DNA of 64,000 nucleotides from Fibrisoma montanum. GTDB lineage: Bacteria; Bacteroidota; Bacteroidia; Cytophagales; Spirosomataceae. The translations under genes were made by a program, and so were the position numbers. Below are positions 51,746 to 60,630 of this stretch, piece by piece (the first letter of the stretch is position 1; each line of letters opens with the position of its first letter). The stretch is from positions 186,001 through 250,000 of the forward strand of contig NZ_QXED01000006.1 of assembly GCF_003583365.1 (NCBI RefSeq), read 5' to 3'. The notes under the pieces are model-generated. The model saw nothing but the letters and a program-made list of their open reading frames with translations, was not told where the DNA came from and did not search any database.

Positions 51746-52282
51746 TTACAGCATCAGAGCCAGGCCAAGTACAAACCCAACGCCTGCCCCAAACCCACCC
51801 CATTTCCACTGGCGTGATTGCAGCGTACGGACGTAGTTGACGGTCGCCCTGGCAATTTCGTCGGCCGTCCGGAGGGATTTACGGACCCGACGAGGTAACG
51901 CGGTTAAGACTTCATCAAAGGCTAATTGAGCCAGGCGCAGGCTGGTCTGGGCATCGACGAGCAGACTCTGCTGCACGTTCATCTGCGTAGCCAGCGCACC
52001 CGCCCGGCCGGCGTCGTACTGACCCAACCGAACCTGATCATCGAGTTGCTTGCGGGTCAGCCGGATTTCCAGCTGCAGCGAATCCACGGCCCGTTTGGAA
52101 CGAATACGCAGCGTATCGGCCAGCACGAGTCTGGTTTTGATGCGGGCGTAGAGCAGCGTATCCATGGCTACACCGGTAGCATACGGAAAGGGCTGATCTT
52201 TGACCATCGCCTGCACGGACTGGGCCCGGCTATGGCAGTACGATAGCAGAATCAGCATCAAAGCGCTTAAGAGCGTCTTCAT
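51746..52282 (-). CDS. Secreted protein with C-terminal membrane anchor (spanin-like)
   Basis: The 178-residue protein has an N-terminal signal peptide (MKTLLSALMLILLSYC, ending RAQ), a periplasmic coiled-coil-like helix (SLQLEIRLTRKQLDDQVRLGQY) and a C-terminal transmembrane segment (FGAGVGFVLGLAL). That arrangement resembles a u-spanin, although the Cys region lacks a clean lipobox. Its start lies 53 bases inside the upstream membrane-protein gene. CCGTAAC is five bases before the ATG. Confidence 0.55.
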   Translation of the reverse strand: MKTLLSALMLILLSYCHSRAQSVQAMVKDQPFPYATGVAMDTLLYARIKTRLVLADTLRIRSKRAVDSLQLEIRLTRKQLDDQVRLGQYDAGRAGALATQMNVQQSLLVDAQTSLRLAQLAFDEVLTALPRRVRKSLRTADEIARATVNYVRTLQSRQWKWGGFGAGVGFVLGLALML

Positions 52283-52631
52283 AATCAGTTACGGTTTGTT
52301 TGGCTTTTTTTTGAATGCGGGTAACCTGGTTGCTGCTCGTTTCAAGCTGGCGTTCCAGGTGCTGCCGGTGGGTGTCCGGCCGAACGACCGGTGACGCTGG
52401 CGAAGCCACGGGTTTGGGTTTGGGTTTGCAGCCCGACAGAAACCCAATGGCAGCCACGGCCAGCACGACCAGCAACGTGGCAATGACTGTGCGGGCCGCT
52501 CTGGTCATCCGGGAGGTAATTTCTTCATCTGGTAGCACCCAGATTTTAGCCAGGCGAAAAAGATACCAGCCCACCAAAACGACGGTGAGTACCTTAAGCA
52601 GATCAATGTGGAGGGTTAACAGGGCTTTCAT
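52230..52631 (-). CDS. Membrane protein with Cys-Pro-rich segment (spanin-like partner)
   Basis: The 133-residue protein has two hydrophobic segments: LLKVLTVVLVGWYLF and a second ending FLSGC, which reads like a lipobox and is followed by a Pro-rich run (KPKPKPVASPASP) as in Rz1 o-spanins. A coiled-coil helix ends the protein. It overlaps the following gene by 53 bases, a typical trait of Rz/Rz1-like pairs. Two segments are one more than a normal spanin, so the role stays tentative. Confidence 0.55.
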   Translation of the reverse strand: MKALLTLHIDLLKVLTVVLVGWYLFRLAKIWVLPDEEITSRMTRAARTVIATLLVVLAVAAIGFLSGCKPKPKPVASPASPVVRPDTHRQHLERQLETSSNQVTRIQKKAKQTVTDYEDALKRFDADSAIVLP

Positions 52632-52642
52632 AGACTGGCAGG

Positions 52643-53602
52643 TTAGAGAAGTACGACGGCGTCAGTACTGGCCATGCCGGCACCGCCGTCCTGATCCGAC
52701 GGGGGCGTCGGAGGCATGAGCTCATCGATGGCCTGGCTGAAGGTTGACCAGGCCAGATCCGTTTGTTTGCGAAGGTTGCCCAGCACCCAGTCCAGTTCAT
52801 CCCGGCCGGGCGGCTGGAAGTACTGCGCGTTGCCGAACTGGGTGCCGTAGTTGACTTGAACGTTCACCCCGTTGACCTCGATGCTCAGATTCGGAATCGC
52901 TTCCAGCATCGTCTGGTAGGCCATCGCCCGGAGCAGCTTTTTGCGGATGAGTTTTTTCTGGGTATCGGTCACCGTTTCCGGCAGGGCCTGTAGCCGTACC
53001 AGCGCTGATCCTCCGTATTCGTCCTCGACGGCCCGTATATAGGGCCTCAGCGCCCAGAACGTCAGCCAGCGGTCCTGGATCGGGTAGAACCGACTAAACT
53101 CCTCAGGGGTCTTAAAAATGGCCTCAGCGAATTCGTCCGCGTAAGGCGATTCATCCCACCCCGGAAACTCATCGGGGTTTTTCGACACCAGCGTGATCAG
53201 CTCGTCCAACGACCGCCAGCCCACTTCCAGCAGCGCCCGCTCCAGCTTTTTGGTCTGGTATTCGTAGGCGGCCTTGCGGTCGGGACTCCCCGGCACGGTA
53301 ATGCCGTCGTCGCCGATCTGCACCTCAGCGAAAGGCAGATACTCGGCAAAGCCAATGCGGGCGACGGCGACCCGGATCAGGTGCAGTGCCCGCTTGCGTT
53401 TGCGGTTTTCCGGCCCCTCCAGATCCTCGGGCTTTTCATCGGCCAGGCTGATCAGCTGCTCGGTCAGGGTGTCGCCCAGAAAACGCGGCAGTAGAGTTTC
53501 CTGCGTCGATTCCAGTTGCGGCAGGACGTCGTCGAGCGTGAAGCTTACGTTCACGGCTACGTACTGACGAAACTGTTCGGTATCTCCAGTGAATAAACCC
53601 AT
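52643..53602 (-). CDS. DUF6712-like prophage protein
   Basis: This 319-residue mostly helical protein starts MGLFTGDTEQFRQYVAVNVSF and resembles, from memory, a conserved family of Bacteroidota prophages (DUF6712) placed just after the portal gene. It overlaps the portal stop codon by one base. A head-tail connector role would fit the position, but is inference. Confidence 0.6.
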   Translation of the reverse strand: MGLFTGDTEQFRQYVAVNVSFTLDDVLPQLESTQETLLPRFLGDTLTEQLISLADEKPEDLEGPENRKRKRALHLIRVAVARIGFAEYLPFAEVQIGDDGITVPGSPDRKAAYEYQTKKLERALLEVGWRSLDELITLVSKNPDEFPGWDESPYADEFAEAIFKTPEEFSRFYPIQDRWLTFWALRPYIRAVEDEYGGSALVRLQALPETVTDTQKKLIRKKLLRAMAYQTMLEAIPNLSIEVNGVNVQVNYGTQFGNAQYFQPPGRDELDWVLGNLRKQTDLAWSTFSQAIDELMPPTPPSDQDGGAGMASTDAVVLL

Positions 53603-55023
53603 TACTTCTCTTGCTTGTCTTTCGGTTTGGTTTTGGCTTTCGCTTCCGGTGTAGCGATAATTTTCTGATCCCGGAAGCGGAACCGCAGGTTAGGAAAGCG
53701 CCTTTTCCACCCGTTGAATTCAGCCACAAACTCCAGGGGTTCGATCAGCATGCCCCGGAACGGGGAGAGCTGCTCCAGGGCAATCAGATACGCCTGCTGC
53801 TTGTCGGAGCCGCCCGAGCGTGCCCCCATCTTCTGGCCACCGGCGTAGCCCACCAGCGTCGGGTCGACGTTCAGGGCGTAGAGGATCTGGGCGGAAGCCT
53901 CGAGGTTGTCCTCAATGTATTTGCCATCTTTCATCGAATCGGTCACGGGCGTGACCGTTACGAAATCCTTGGTAACTTTTCCGTCGAGTGATACCTGAAC
54001 GGTCGTAACCAGCGTCGTGGCCGCGTGATCGACGTCGGTGAGCATCTTGGTGATGCTGTCGATCCAGCTTTTGCGTAGTTTGAGCTTCTCCTCGTCCGAG
54101 GCCATCGTGTACTTATCGCCCCACAATTCCTTCCAGTAGTCCTTGTCCACTTTGACGTGGTACTTCAACGACATCTGGTTTTTCATCAGGTATTTCTTGA
54201 AGGACGGCACGGCCAGGTGCACATCCATCCAGCCTGATTCAACGATGCTGTAGTGATGCGCCAGGCTGTAGAAACGGGTGCCCGGCGTGGGGTAACTGAT
54301 CGGATAAACGACGTTGTAGAAGCTGCTGTCGCGCACCCAGTCGACGCGGTCCCAGCGGTGGGGATCGAGCGCATCGACGCGTTTGGTGTTGAGGTTTTCA
54401 ATCGTCGTGTGGGGCCAGTCGGCGCTGACGTACACGTAGGGCATGTTGCCGAATTCATCCATGCGGGCCCAGCGACATTCCTCGGCGTTGAGCGGGTGCA
54501 TCTGCACGATTTTCTGCCGATTCTTGGAGATGATCATCTCGGGAAACCCGTTGAAAAACCAGGCCGCATCGCCGGCCATTTCCCGCAGATAAAGACTCAT
54601 CATCGTCGAGGTGATGAAGGCGAGAATCTCCTGCGTCACCGGATCATTCTGGGGCAGCGGCCGGTCGATTTCTTCGCCATCATCGTTGATGTCCTCCAGT
54701 ACGGCCATTATGCCCCGGCCGGTGAGCATCGAGGCTACCTTGCCCAGGGTGGCGGGAATGATGGTGCTCTTGTTGTAAAGCTTAAAAATGCGCTGCGGAA
54801 AGTCGTTGCCTTCGCCCCAGGGCATGATATCCCCGCCGGCCGTCGTGTAGCGGGCCAGGTCGGGTTGTACAATGGTCGGCGACGTGCCCGGCTGCAGGCC
54901 CGAAGCGGCTGAATTGCCGGCCGAACGATGAGGCCGGTCGTTCTCCAGGGCGAAGCTGATACCCAGCCTGGGGGATAGGGCCACATCGAAACCGTCGCCA
55001 GGGAAAAATTCGTACGCGCTCAT
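53602..55023 (-). CDS. Phage portal protein
   Basis: A 473-residue protein has portal-like features: MPWGEGNDFPQRIFKLYNKS, PATLGKVASMLTGRG, ILYALNVDPTLVGYAGG and MGARSGGSDKQQAYLIALEQLSP, the helix-rich C-terminal part of the portal stem/wing. A basic tail follows (KAKTKPKDKQEK). ATG at 55021-55023 overlaps the stop of the small upstream gene by one base. It would form the dodecameric DNA entry/exit ring of the capsid. Confidence 0.8.
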   Translation of the reverse strand: MSAYEFFPGDGFDVALSPRLGISFALENDRPHRSAGNSAASGLQPGTSPTIVQPDLARYTTAGGDIMPWGEGNDFPQRIFKLYNKSTIIPATLGKVASMLTGRGIMAVLEDINDDGEEIDRPLPQNDPVTQEILAFITSTMMSLYLREMAGDAAWFFNGFPEMIISKNRQKIVQMHPLNAEECRWARMDEFGNMPYVYVSADWPHTTIENLNTKRVDALDPHRWDRVDWVRDSSFYNVVYPISYPTPGTRFYSLAHHYSIVESGWMDVHLAVPSFKKYLMKNQMSLKYHVKVDKDYWKELWGDKYTMASDEEKLKLRKSWIDSITKMLTDVDHAATTLVTTVQVSLDGKVTKDFVTVTPVTDSMKDGKYIEDNLEASAQILYALNVDPTLVGYAGGQKMGARSGGSDKQQAYLIALEQLSPFRGMLIEPLEFVAEFNGWKRRFPNLRFRFRDQKIIATPEAKAKTKPKDKQEK

Positions 55024-55292
55024 CAAACCAGGTCCTGATTGTTGAAGTAGAGAATCAGATCGAGGTGAATGGATATGATGTCGCGGGTACCAAGGGGCTG
55101 CACGTTAACTTTCCAACCCCTGGATTTGCCGGCACGACGCGTGCTGACCAGAAACGCTTTTCGGATTTCGCGGATCTGGCCCCCGGTGCCGCGTTTGCGA
55201 TCGGCTGTACAGTAGATGAGGGCAAACGGTTTAGGGCGATTAGGCCCAATCGTTGCCCGCATCTGCTGCACCATGTCCTGCACCTTGATCAT
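55023..55292 (-). CDS. Small phage protein upstream of portal
   Basis: An 89-residue basic protein (NRPKPFALIYCTADRKRGTGGQIREIRKAF, then a beta-rich IISIHLDLILYF). No family is recognised. It is translationally coupled to the portal gene. Its leader contains the 26-base repeat also found upstream of the gene at 46609-49341. Confidence 0.6.
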   Translation of the reverse strand: MIKVQDMVQQMRATIGPNRPKPFALIYCTADRKRGTGGQIREIRKAFLVSTRRAGKSRGWKVNVQPLGTRDIISIHLDLILYFNNQDLV

Positions 55293-55326
55293 GAGGTGGG
55301 CAAATTGGCTACAGGCCCAGCCCGCA

Positions 55327-55352
55327 GCCGCGACACCCGCGATGACGCAGAG
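55327..55352. repeat. 26-base direct repeat, copy B
   Basis: Identical to 49373-49398 and placed similarly, 34 bases upstream of a leftward start codon. Weaker similarity continues between repeat and ATG (both have GGCAAATT/GCCAATTT-like text), so this looks like a shared leader. Everything between the two copies is the portal-to-lysis gene block. Confidence 0.75.
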
Positions 55353-55420
55353 GGACTGACTGCATCAAAGCCGTTGCATCTTCGTAGCTTTAGACAGACA
55401 AATTCAGCATCTCAATTATA

Positions 55421-55633
55421 ATGTCCAATAAAGCACCCACGACCGATGAGGCCTTCGCTATGCTCATGACCAGTGATTATTACTGGTCGTTTACGGGTTT
55501 ATCCCACCAGCATAAGCGCGTGATGCGGGTGCGATGGAGAAAGGATCAGGTGAGTGCCGAAAAAAAAGAGGAATTATTGGAGAAAGCCGGCTTCTGCATC
55601 AAGCAGGAGAAACTCTGGCAGCTTCCGGAGTAG
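55421..55633 (+). CDS. Small cargo-region protein
   Basis: A 70-residue charged protein (MSNKAPTTDEAFAMLMTSDYYWSF, HQHKRVMRVRWRKDQVSAEKKEELL, ending GFCIKQEKLWQLPE) is encoded opposite to the phage structural genes. It is the first rightward gene of the inserted cargo stretch. No family is recognised; the fold is probably helical with a short winged-helix-like end. Confidence 0.55.
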   Translation: MSNKAPTTDEAFAMLMTSDYYWSFTGLSHQHKRVMRVRWRKDQVSAEKKEELLEKAGFCIKQEKLWQLPE

Positions 55634-55839
55634 AAAGAAGCTTGAATTTATCTACTATGGCTCTTAAAGCCAGTGATAACGATAAATATGAGACGATGAA
55701 ACGGGAGACGAGAATTTGAGACTGCGATTGGAACAGATTGATAATTATGGCGACTTTTAACTAAACGTCATTCAATTCGGGCGTTTTATGATTCGGTAAA
55801 AGAGCAACAAGAAAGCAAGCTATACTGTAAGTTCGGGCC

Positions 55840-56697
55840 ATGAACTGGATAACCCGCGAACGACCCAAGATTGACCGCCTGGCTTGCCCCTGGCTCATCA
55901 AACGATTCATCGACCAAGAAGCCACTATTATTTTTGTTCCTAATGATCAAGTTATTGCCCAAGCCCAAACCCTAAACGCAATTCCCTTCGATGTGCCAGG
56001 AGTCGAGTACACCCATTACGAGGATCGTTGCACATTCGATTATTTCCTCCAAAAACATGACCTTACCGACTCCGCTTTGCAAGCAATAGCTCCCATTGTT
56101 CGTGGGGCCGATACCGATAACCATGCTATAGCGGCACAGTCGGCGGGGCTTTGGGCCATTTCAGCAGGGCTTGCCTTCAATATCCAGGATGATCAACAAC
56201 TGCTCTCCCAAGCCATGTTGATCTATGATGCCCTTTATAGCTGGGCGAAGCATCTTCAGGCAGTCAAACACACCCAAAGCCCAACCGAACAGCTCCTATT
56301 AGCGGTCTTACAAGCCTATCACAAACCAGCCAGTAAGCGAAAACTACCCGTTTGGGTGCAGGAGTTGAAGTGCTTGATTCAGGATCAGATTGATACGAAT
56401 CTTTCACTCAGCCTGAATGAGTTATCGGAAAGCCTCGACGTTAATCCGGCCTATGTGTCGCGCACATTTGCCCGCTATTTCGATGACCTTTCCTTTGGCG
56501 AATATATTCGTAAGCTCCGCATCAAAAAAGCCATCCAATTGCTGGAAAATACTTCCTATACCCTAACCGAAATTGCTTATCTGACGGGTTTCTCCGATCA
56601 AAGTCACTTTACCCGCATATTCAAAAAAACGATGGACCAAAATCCGTCGGATTATCGAAAAAATAAGCAAAAAAGTAAAACCAATACAAACAGGTAG
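55840..56697 (+). CDS. ChrB-type chromate-resistance domain fused to AraC DNA-binding domain
   Basis: Residues 1-130 match the ChrB C-terminal/chromate-resistance domain: RPKIDRLACPWLIKRFID, VPGVEYTHYEDRCTFDYFL and PIVRGADTDNHAI, with Cys and His residues suited to metal binding. Residues 185-280 are an AraC/XylS double helix-turn-helix (LSLNELSESLDVNPAYVSRTFARYF, LTEIAYLTGFSDQSHFTRIFKK). The fusion suggests a single-protein chromate sensor and regulator for the downstream genes, 59 and 639 bases away. The gene is AT-richer than its phage neighbours, consistent with transfer. Confidence 0.82.
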   Translation: MNWITRERPKIDRLACPWLIKRFIDQEATIIFVPNDQVIAQAQTLNAIPFDVPGVEYTHYEDRCTFDYFLQKHDLTDSALQAIAPIVRGADTDNHAIAAQSAGLWAISAGLAFNIQDDQQLLSQAMLIYDALYSWAKHLQAVKHTQSPTEQLLLAVLQAYHKPASKRKLPVWVQELKCLIQDQIDTNLSLSLNELSESLDVNPAYVSRTFARYFDDLSFGEYIRKLRIKKAIQLLENTSYTLTEIAYLTGFSDQSHFTRIFKKTMDQNPSDYRKNKQKSKTNTNR

Positions 56698-56756
56698 AAT
56701 CTATTCTATTTTTGGCCCTATCGAGCCCGTATCCTTGTCAAAAAGATACTCATTCG

Positions 56757-57326
56757 ATGCATAAACTGTACTGTATATGTTCAGTCGGGCCAGCGCCTAA
56801 AGCGGCCTTTATTCTTCTCTGTATTATGGCGTTATGGTCAGTAACGCCCTCAGTCAGGGTCTTAGCTCAAGCACCCTTACCGCCCACCACACCCGTATAT
56901 CCACGCATGGTTGGCTATTTAGGCGTATTACATCCGCTTGTGACTTGGAATGATACGGGAACCGAAACTAATTTTGACCGCTATTATGCAGTTGGCTTTC
57001 CCATTGGCTTGAATCTATGGAAAACCAAGTTGCTTGGTTTTAGTGTAGAAGTGGTTCCGCTAGTGCGGGCTGAGCAGGGGACTAGTAAGGTCACCAACGT
57101 ACTGTTTCATCCCGGTGTGTTAGTAAACTTGGGCAAAGATTATACACTAGCTACCCGGTTAGCTTTTGAAACATCGGGGCGCTATGGATTCACACCCGTA
57201 CTCAATAAAATCGTACGCAAAGGTCCAACCAACAGCTACTTTGTGGCTGTACCGCTACCCGTTCGTTTCGGAAATAATCATGGCCCTTCGCTGACGGTAG
57301 GATTTCAGTTTGGTATCGTCTTCTGA
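56757..57326 (+). CDS. Outer-membrane-type protein in the chromate cassette
   Basis: ATG 56757 gives a signal peptide ending VLAQ and 189 residues of alternating beta strands (TNFDRYYAVGFPIGLNLWKTKLLGFSVEV, SYFVAVPLPVRFGNN, LTVGFQFGIVF with terminal Phe), compatible with a small beta-barrel. It lies between chrB-araC and chrA and ends 10 bases before chrA. The role is unknown; perhaps passage of the oxyanion or repair of envelope damage. Confidence 0.65.
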   Translation: MHKLYCICSVGPAPKAAFILLCIMALWSVTPSVRVLAQAPLPPTTPVYPRMVGYLGVLHPLVTWNDTGTETNFDRYYAVGFPIGLNLWKTKLLGFSVEVVPLVRAEQGTSKVTNVLFHPGVLVNLGKDYTLATRLAFETSGRYGFTPVLNKIVRKGPTNSYFVAVPLPVRFGNNHGPSLTVGFQFGIVF

Positions 57327-57336
57327 TTCATATACG

Positions 57337-58482
57337 ATGGAACCGCACCTTGTTTCGTACACCCGAAGGGAGCTAATCGCTTATTTTCTGCGCTTAGGTA
57401 CCGTTGGTTTCGGGGGGCCACCCGCTCTAGTCAGTGCCATGCACCGCGACTTAGTGATGGAACGTCAATGGGTCTCAGAAGAAGACTACCGAGAAGGATT
57501 AGCCTTGGCTCAATTAGCGCCAGGGCCGTTGGCGGCTCAATTAGCCATTTATATAGGCTACATTCATTATGGTGTTGCTGGAGCCACGTTTACTGGACTG
57601 GCTTTTGTGTTACCCTCCTTTGCGATGGTGCTAGGGGTAAGTTGGGCTTATGTAGAGTTTAACGGCTTGCCCTGGATGCAAGCTATCTTTTATGGCATTG
57701 GTGCCGCTGTGATTGGCATTATTGCCATTGGCACCCACAAACTAGCCCTAAAAACCGTGAGTAAAGATGCTCTGAGTTGGATTTTGTTTACGGTCTCAGC
57801 TCTGGCTACAGTTATTGCTGAACAAGAGATCCTATGGCTGGTGTTATTGTCAGGTGGTATTTATTGGTTGGTCAAAACCAGGGGGCCTATTCGTTCAGAT
57901 TCAGGAAGTAGTTACGCTCCGTTGTTGCTACAACTTTTCGCCCTGCCATCTGATTCGATCCTGTGGCAATTAGCGCTCTTCTTTATGAAAGCGGGAGCTT
58001 TTGTTTTCGGCAGTGGGCTGGCTATTGTGCCCTTTTTGTATGGAGGGGTGGTAAAAGAATATGGCTGGCTAAGCGAACAACAGTTTCTGGATGCGGTCGC
58101 CGTAGCCATGATCACACCTGGCCCTGTGGTCATTACGGTGGCCTTTATAGGCTACCTAGTGGCTGGATTTTCGGGGGCCTGCGTAGCCGCCATAGCCACG
58201 TTTCTGCCTTGCTATTTGTTTACAGTACTGCCAGCCCCTTATTTCAAACGCTGGGGCAAGCATCCCGGCGTAAAGGCCATCGTGGATGGTATTACAATCG
58301 CGGCCGTAGGAGCGATAGGTGGAGCGGTAATTGTACTAGGGCGAAGGCAGTTAGTTGATTTGCCAGCATTTCTGATTGCTTTAACTTCACTTGGCTTACT
58401 GTACCGATATAAAAAGCTGTCTGAACTCTATCTTATTGGGGGAGCTGCTTTAGTTGGCTTGTTACTACGTTACATTGCCTAA
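57337..58482 (+). CDS. chrA: Chromate transporter ChrA (long-chain CHR family)
   Basis: The 381-residue inner-membrane protein has two homologous CHR halves. Each begins with a G-F-G-x motif (GTVGFGGPPALVSAMHRDLV and KAGAFVFGSGLAIVPFLYGG) and an APGP/TPGP motif (LAQLAPGPLAAQLAIYIG and VAMITPGPVVITVAFIG). It exports chromate from the cytoplasm. ATG 57337 starts just before the first conserved stretch. Co-directional with the ChrB-AraC regulator. Confidence 0.92.
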   Translation: MEPHLVSYTRRELIAYFLRLGTVGFGGPPALVSAMHRDLVMERQWVSEEDYREGLALAQLAPGPLAAQLAIYIGYIHYGVAGATFTGLAFVLPSFAMVLGVSWAYVEFNGLPWMQAIFYGIGAAVIGIIAIGTHKLALKTVSKDALSWILFTVSALATVIAEQEILWLVLLSGGIYWLVKTRGPIRSDSGSSYAPLLLQLFALPSDSILWQLALFFMKAGAFVFGSGLAIVPFLYGGVVKEYGWLSEQQFLDAVAVAMITPGPVVITVAFIGYLVAGFSGACVAAIATFLPCYLFTVLPAPYFKRWGKHPGVKAIVDGITIAAVGAIGGAVIVLGRRQLVDLPAFLIALTSLGLLYRYKKLSELYLIGGAALVGLLLRYIA

Positions 58483-58854
58483 AGTGCTTATTCTCAAAAT
58501 ACGCTCCTTTTATAAGGATAGTTGCTAGAAGTTATAGCACAGGTCATGCAGTTCGCCCTATGAATTTGAGCAGTAACCCTTTTGTATAACTTGTTGTTTA
58601 TGAACGGTTATTAGCTGCAATTTCAGACTTGTAACGCTTCTTACCGCCTTTTTGAAACAAATATCGACGGTGTACTACTGAAAAACAGGCAGTTATCCGG
58701 CATATTTGAAAATAAACATTACTCTGCCACACGATGCCCTCCATGCCGCGCACTGGGGAGAAAAGCAATTGCACAGGGGGTGGGGTATGGGGCGGTAAAT
58801 GAAGAGGGGTTGATCTGATGACCAACCCCTCTTTGAACCTCAGATTGTGCTTGT
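58483..58854. other. Intergenic region between chrA and terminase, with hairpin
   Basis: No gene is seen. Near its right end AAGAGGGGTTG (58802-58812) pairs with CAACCCCTCTT (58823-58833), a perfect 11-bp stem placed 21 bases past the terminase stop; the T-run after it is poor. It may terminate the leftward terminase transcript and the rightward chr transcript. Confidence 0.6.
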
Positions 58855-60630
58855 CTAACGGCCGAATAGGCTGTCGAAGGTGTCTCCGCTCGAGCCGAAC
58901 TTATGCAGCATGTGGGCACCCGTGAGCAGCGTATCCACCGCATCGGAGAAGTGCGTGGTCTCCCGCTGATCCAGGCTCAGATTCTTCTCGTCGCTCTTAT
59001 CTTTCTCGAAGCGCTGCGAGCCCTGCTTGATCTGGGCCTGCTGCATACTGATGCGCAGGAACTCGGTGTTCTCCCGGTTGAACATCGCCCGGTAGATCTG
59101 GGCATCCCCACCGCGCAGGGCACGTCCCCACAACTCATATCGATGTTCAGGCGTCGGGGTGTGGCCAATATACTGATGCTCGACGTTCCAGCCCTCACGG
59201 CCCAGGTAATCAGCAAACACCTCCATGGCCGATACGTCACTGATGGGTGAGGTACCAATAGCCGTGTGGTCATAGAAGTAGTTGACTGTACGCGTTGGGT
59301 GATGCCTATAGTACCGGCAGAACAACCTGGCCAGGTCCTGCACCCGCTCGGGTGTACGTACGTATAGCTCCTTAAGCATTCGATACTCCCGGCCAGAAGG
59401 CTGACCTACCACCAGGGTGTTGATCTTGGCGCCATAGTCAAGGGCTACATCCAGGGGCCGGTACTTATCGACGTCCAGGTCCTTGCGTGAATCGTCGAGC
59501 AGGCCCTTACCAAACTGATCCGTATTCAGCGAATTGACAAACCCGTAATCGATCAGATCATAGAAGTGGCAATCGTCGAGATCGGGATAGAACGGGTTTT
59601 CCGACAGAAAGGGCCGCCGGTTCAGGATGGCCGTATCGAAGATGAACGGAGGCAGCTTTTCGCGGAGCCGGGCAATGTTTTTCGCCCCAAAGCCGTGGAT
59701 GTTGTCCAGCGTCGAGGCTTCTGAGAAAAAGACTGTATTGATCCGGGCTTTATTCCACTGCTGCTGCAGCTCAGCAATCTCCGTCAGGATGGCATTGCGC
59801 CGGGCCGGATACACCAGCAGTTTCTCGTACAGGGCGTAGATGTTGGCCCGAATCGAGAGAATAAATTGAATGCGGTCGAAGCCCAGATCTTTCCACTGCT
59901 GCTTCATCCGCTTTTCTTCCTCCAGAATCCACATGGCCGACTTCGACGTCGGCATGTCGGTACAAAACAGCAGGGAATGAAACTCGGGAATGCCACCAAA
60001 GAAGCGCTCATCGCCCCGGTTGGTCATCAGCAGTTCGTTATCGAGCTTGGGCTTATCGAGGAATTTGGCCTCGTCGCCCGCAATCCAGTGCACGGTCTTA
60101 CCATTGGCCGAACCAGGCCGGTCCTGGCTGACCATGCTGGCCACGGCCCCGTTTTTGAAAAAAATGCAGTGCTCGGCCGTCAGGGGCCCAACGATCGGTT
60201 GTTTAATCCCCAGCTTTTTGGGAGGGCGCTCTCTGATCCAGAAATCCCGGCCGCGGACCATGCCCATCTGCTCCCAGCCTTTGATAACCGGCGGCAGCGT
60301 ACGTTCCAGCAGCTGCAGATACGTAGCGCCCACGAAGCAACCATGGCTCCTGGGCATGACCTCGACGTTGCGGAACGTTTTGGGGGCAATCAGCCCTTCG
60401 GACTTACCGGTACCGCGGCCCCAGACGGCATACTCTTCGTTAGCGCCGACCAGCATGCTCCGCATCTGGGGCTTGTTGTAATGCTTGCTGATGACGCGCA
60501 CATCGTCCGACAGGCCCAGGGCGTTCAGATCGACGCCGGCCAGACGAGCCGCGGCCGACAAATCGTCGACCAACAGATCATCCATTCGGTAGCTCTTAGG
60601 CAGGGTCTTCTGGGGCGTTGCTGCTGACAT
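58855..60630 (-). CDS. Terminase large subunit
   Basis: The protein (about 591 residues) has a Walker A VWGRGTGKSEG, a Walker B HWIAGDEAKF, and a nuclease-domain start DVALDYGAKINTL with later acidic residues (VNYFYDHTAIG). It packages DNA into the capsid. The start is uncertain: ATG 60628-60630 overlaps the small-subunit gene by 35 bases, while ATG 60583-60585 would avoid overlap. It is separated from the portal gene by the chromate cassette, breaking the usual adjacency. Confidence 0.9.
   Translation of the reverse strand: MSAATPQKTLPKSYRMDDLLVDDLSAAARLAGVDLNALGLSDDVRVISKHYNKPQMRSMLVGANEEYAVWGRGTGKSEGLIAPKTFRNVEVMPRSHGCFVGATYLQLLERTLPPVIKGWEQMGMVRGRDFWIRERPPKKLGIKQPIVGPLTAEHCIFFKNGAVASMVSQDRPGSANGKTVHWIAGDEAKFLDKPKLDNELLMTNRGDERFFGGIPEFHSLLFCTDMPTSKSAMWILEEEKRMKQQWKDLGFDRIQFILSIRANIYALYEKLLVYPARRNAILTEIAELQQQWNKARINTVFFSEASTLDNIHGFGAKNIARLREKLPPFIFDTAILNRRPFLSENPFYPDLDDCHFYDLIDYGFVNSLNTDQFGKGLLDDSRKDLDVDKYRPLDVALDYGAKINTLVVGQPSGREYRMLKELYVRTPERVQDLARLFCRYYRHHPTRTVNYFYDHTAIGTSPISDVSAMEVFADYLGREGWNVEHQYIGHTPTPEHRYELWGRALRGGDAQIYRAMFNRENTEFLRISMQQAQIKQGSQRFEKDKSDEKNLSLDQRETTHFSDAVDTLLTGAHMLHKFGSSGDTFDSLFGR

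Noticed and set aside
58598-58825. 75-residue leftward frame after the terminase gene
   Set aside because: It begins within the terminator hairpin region and has no domain or coding character.
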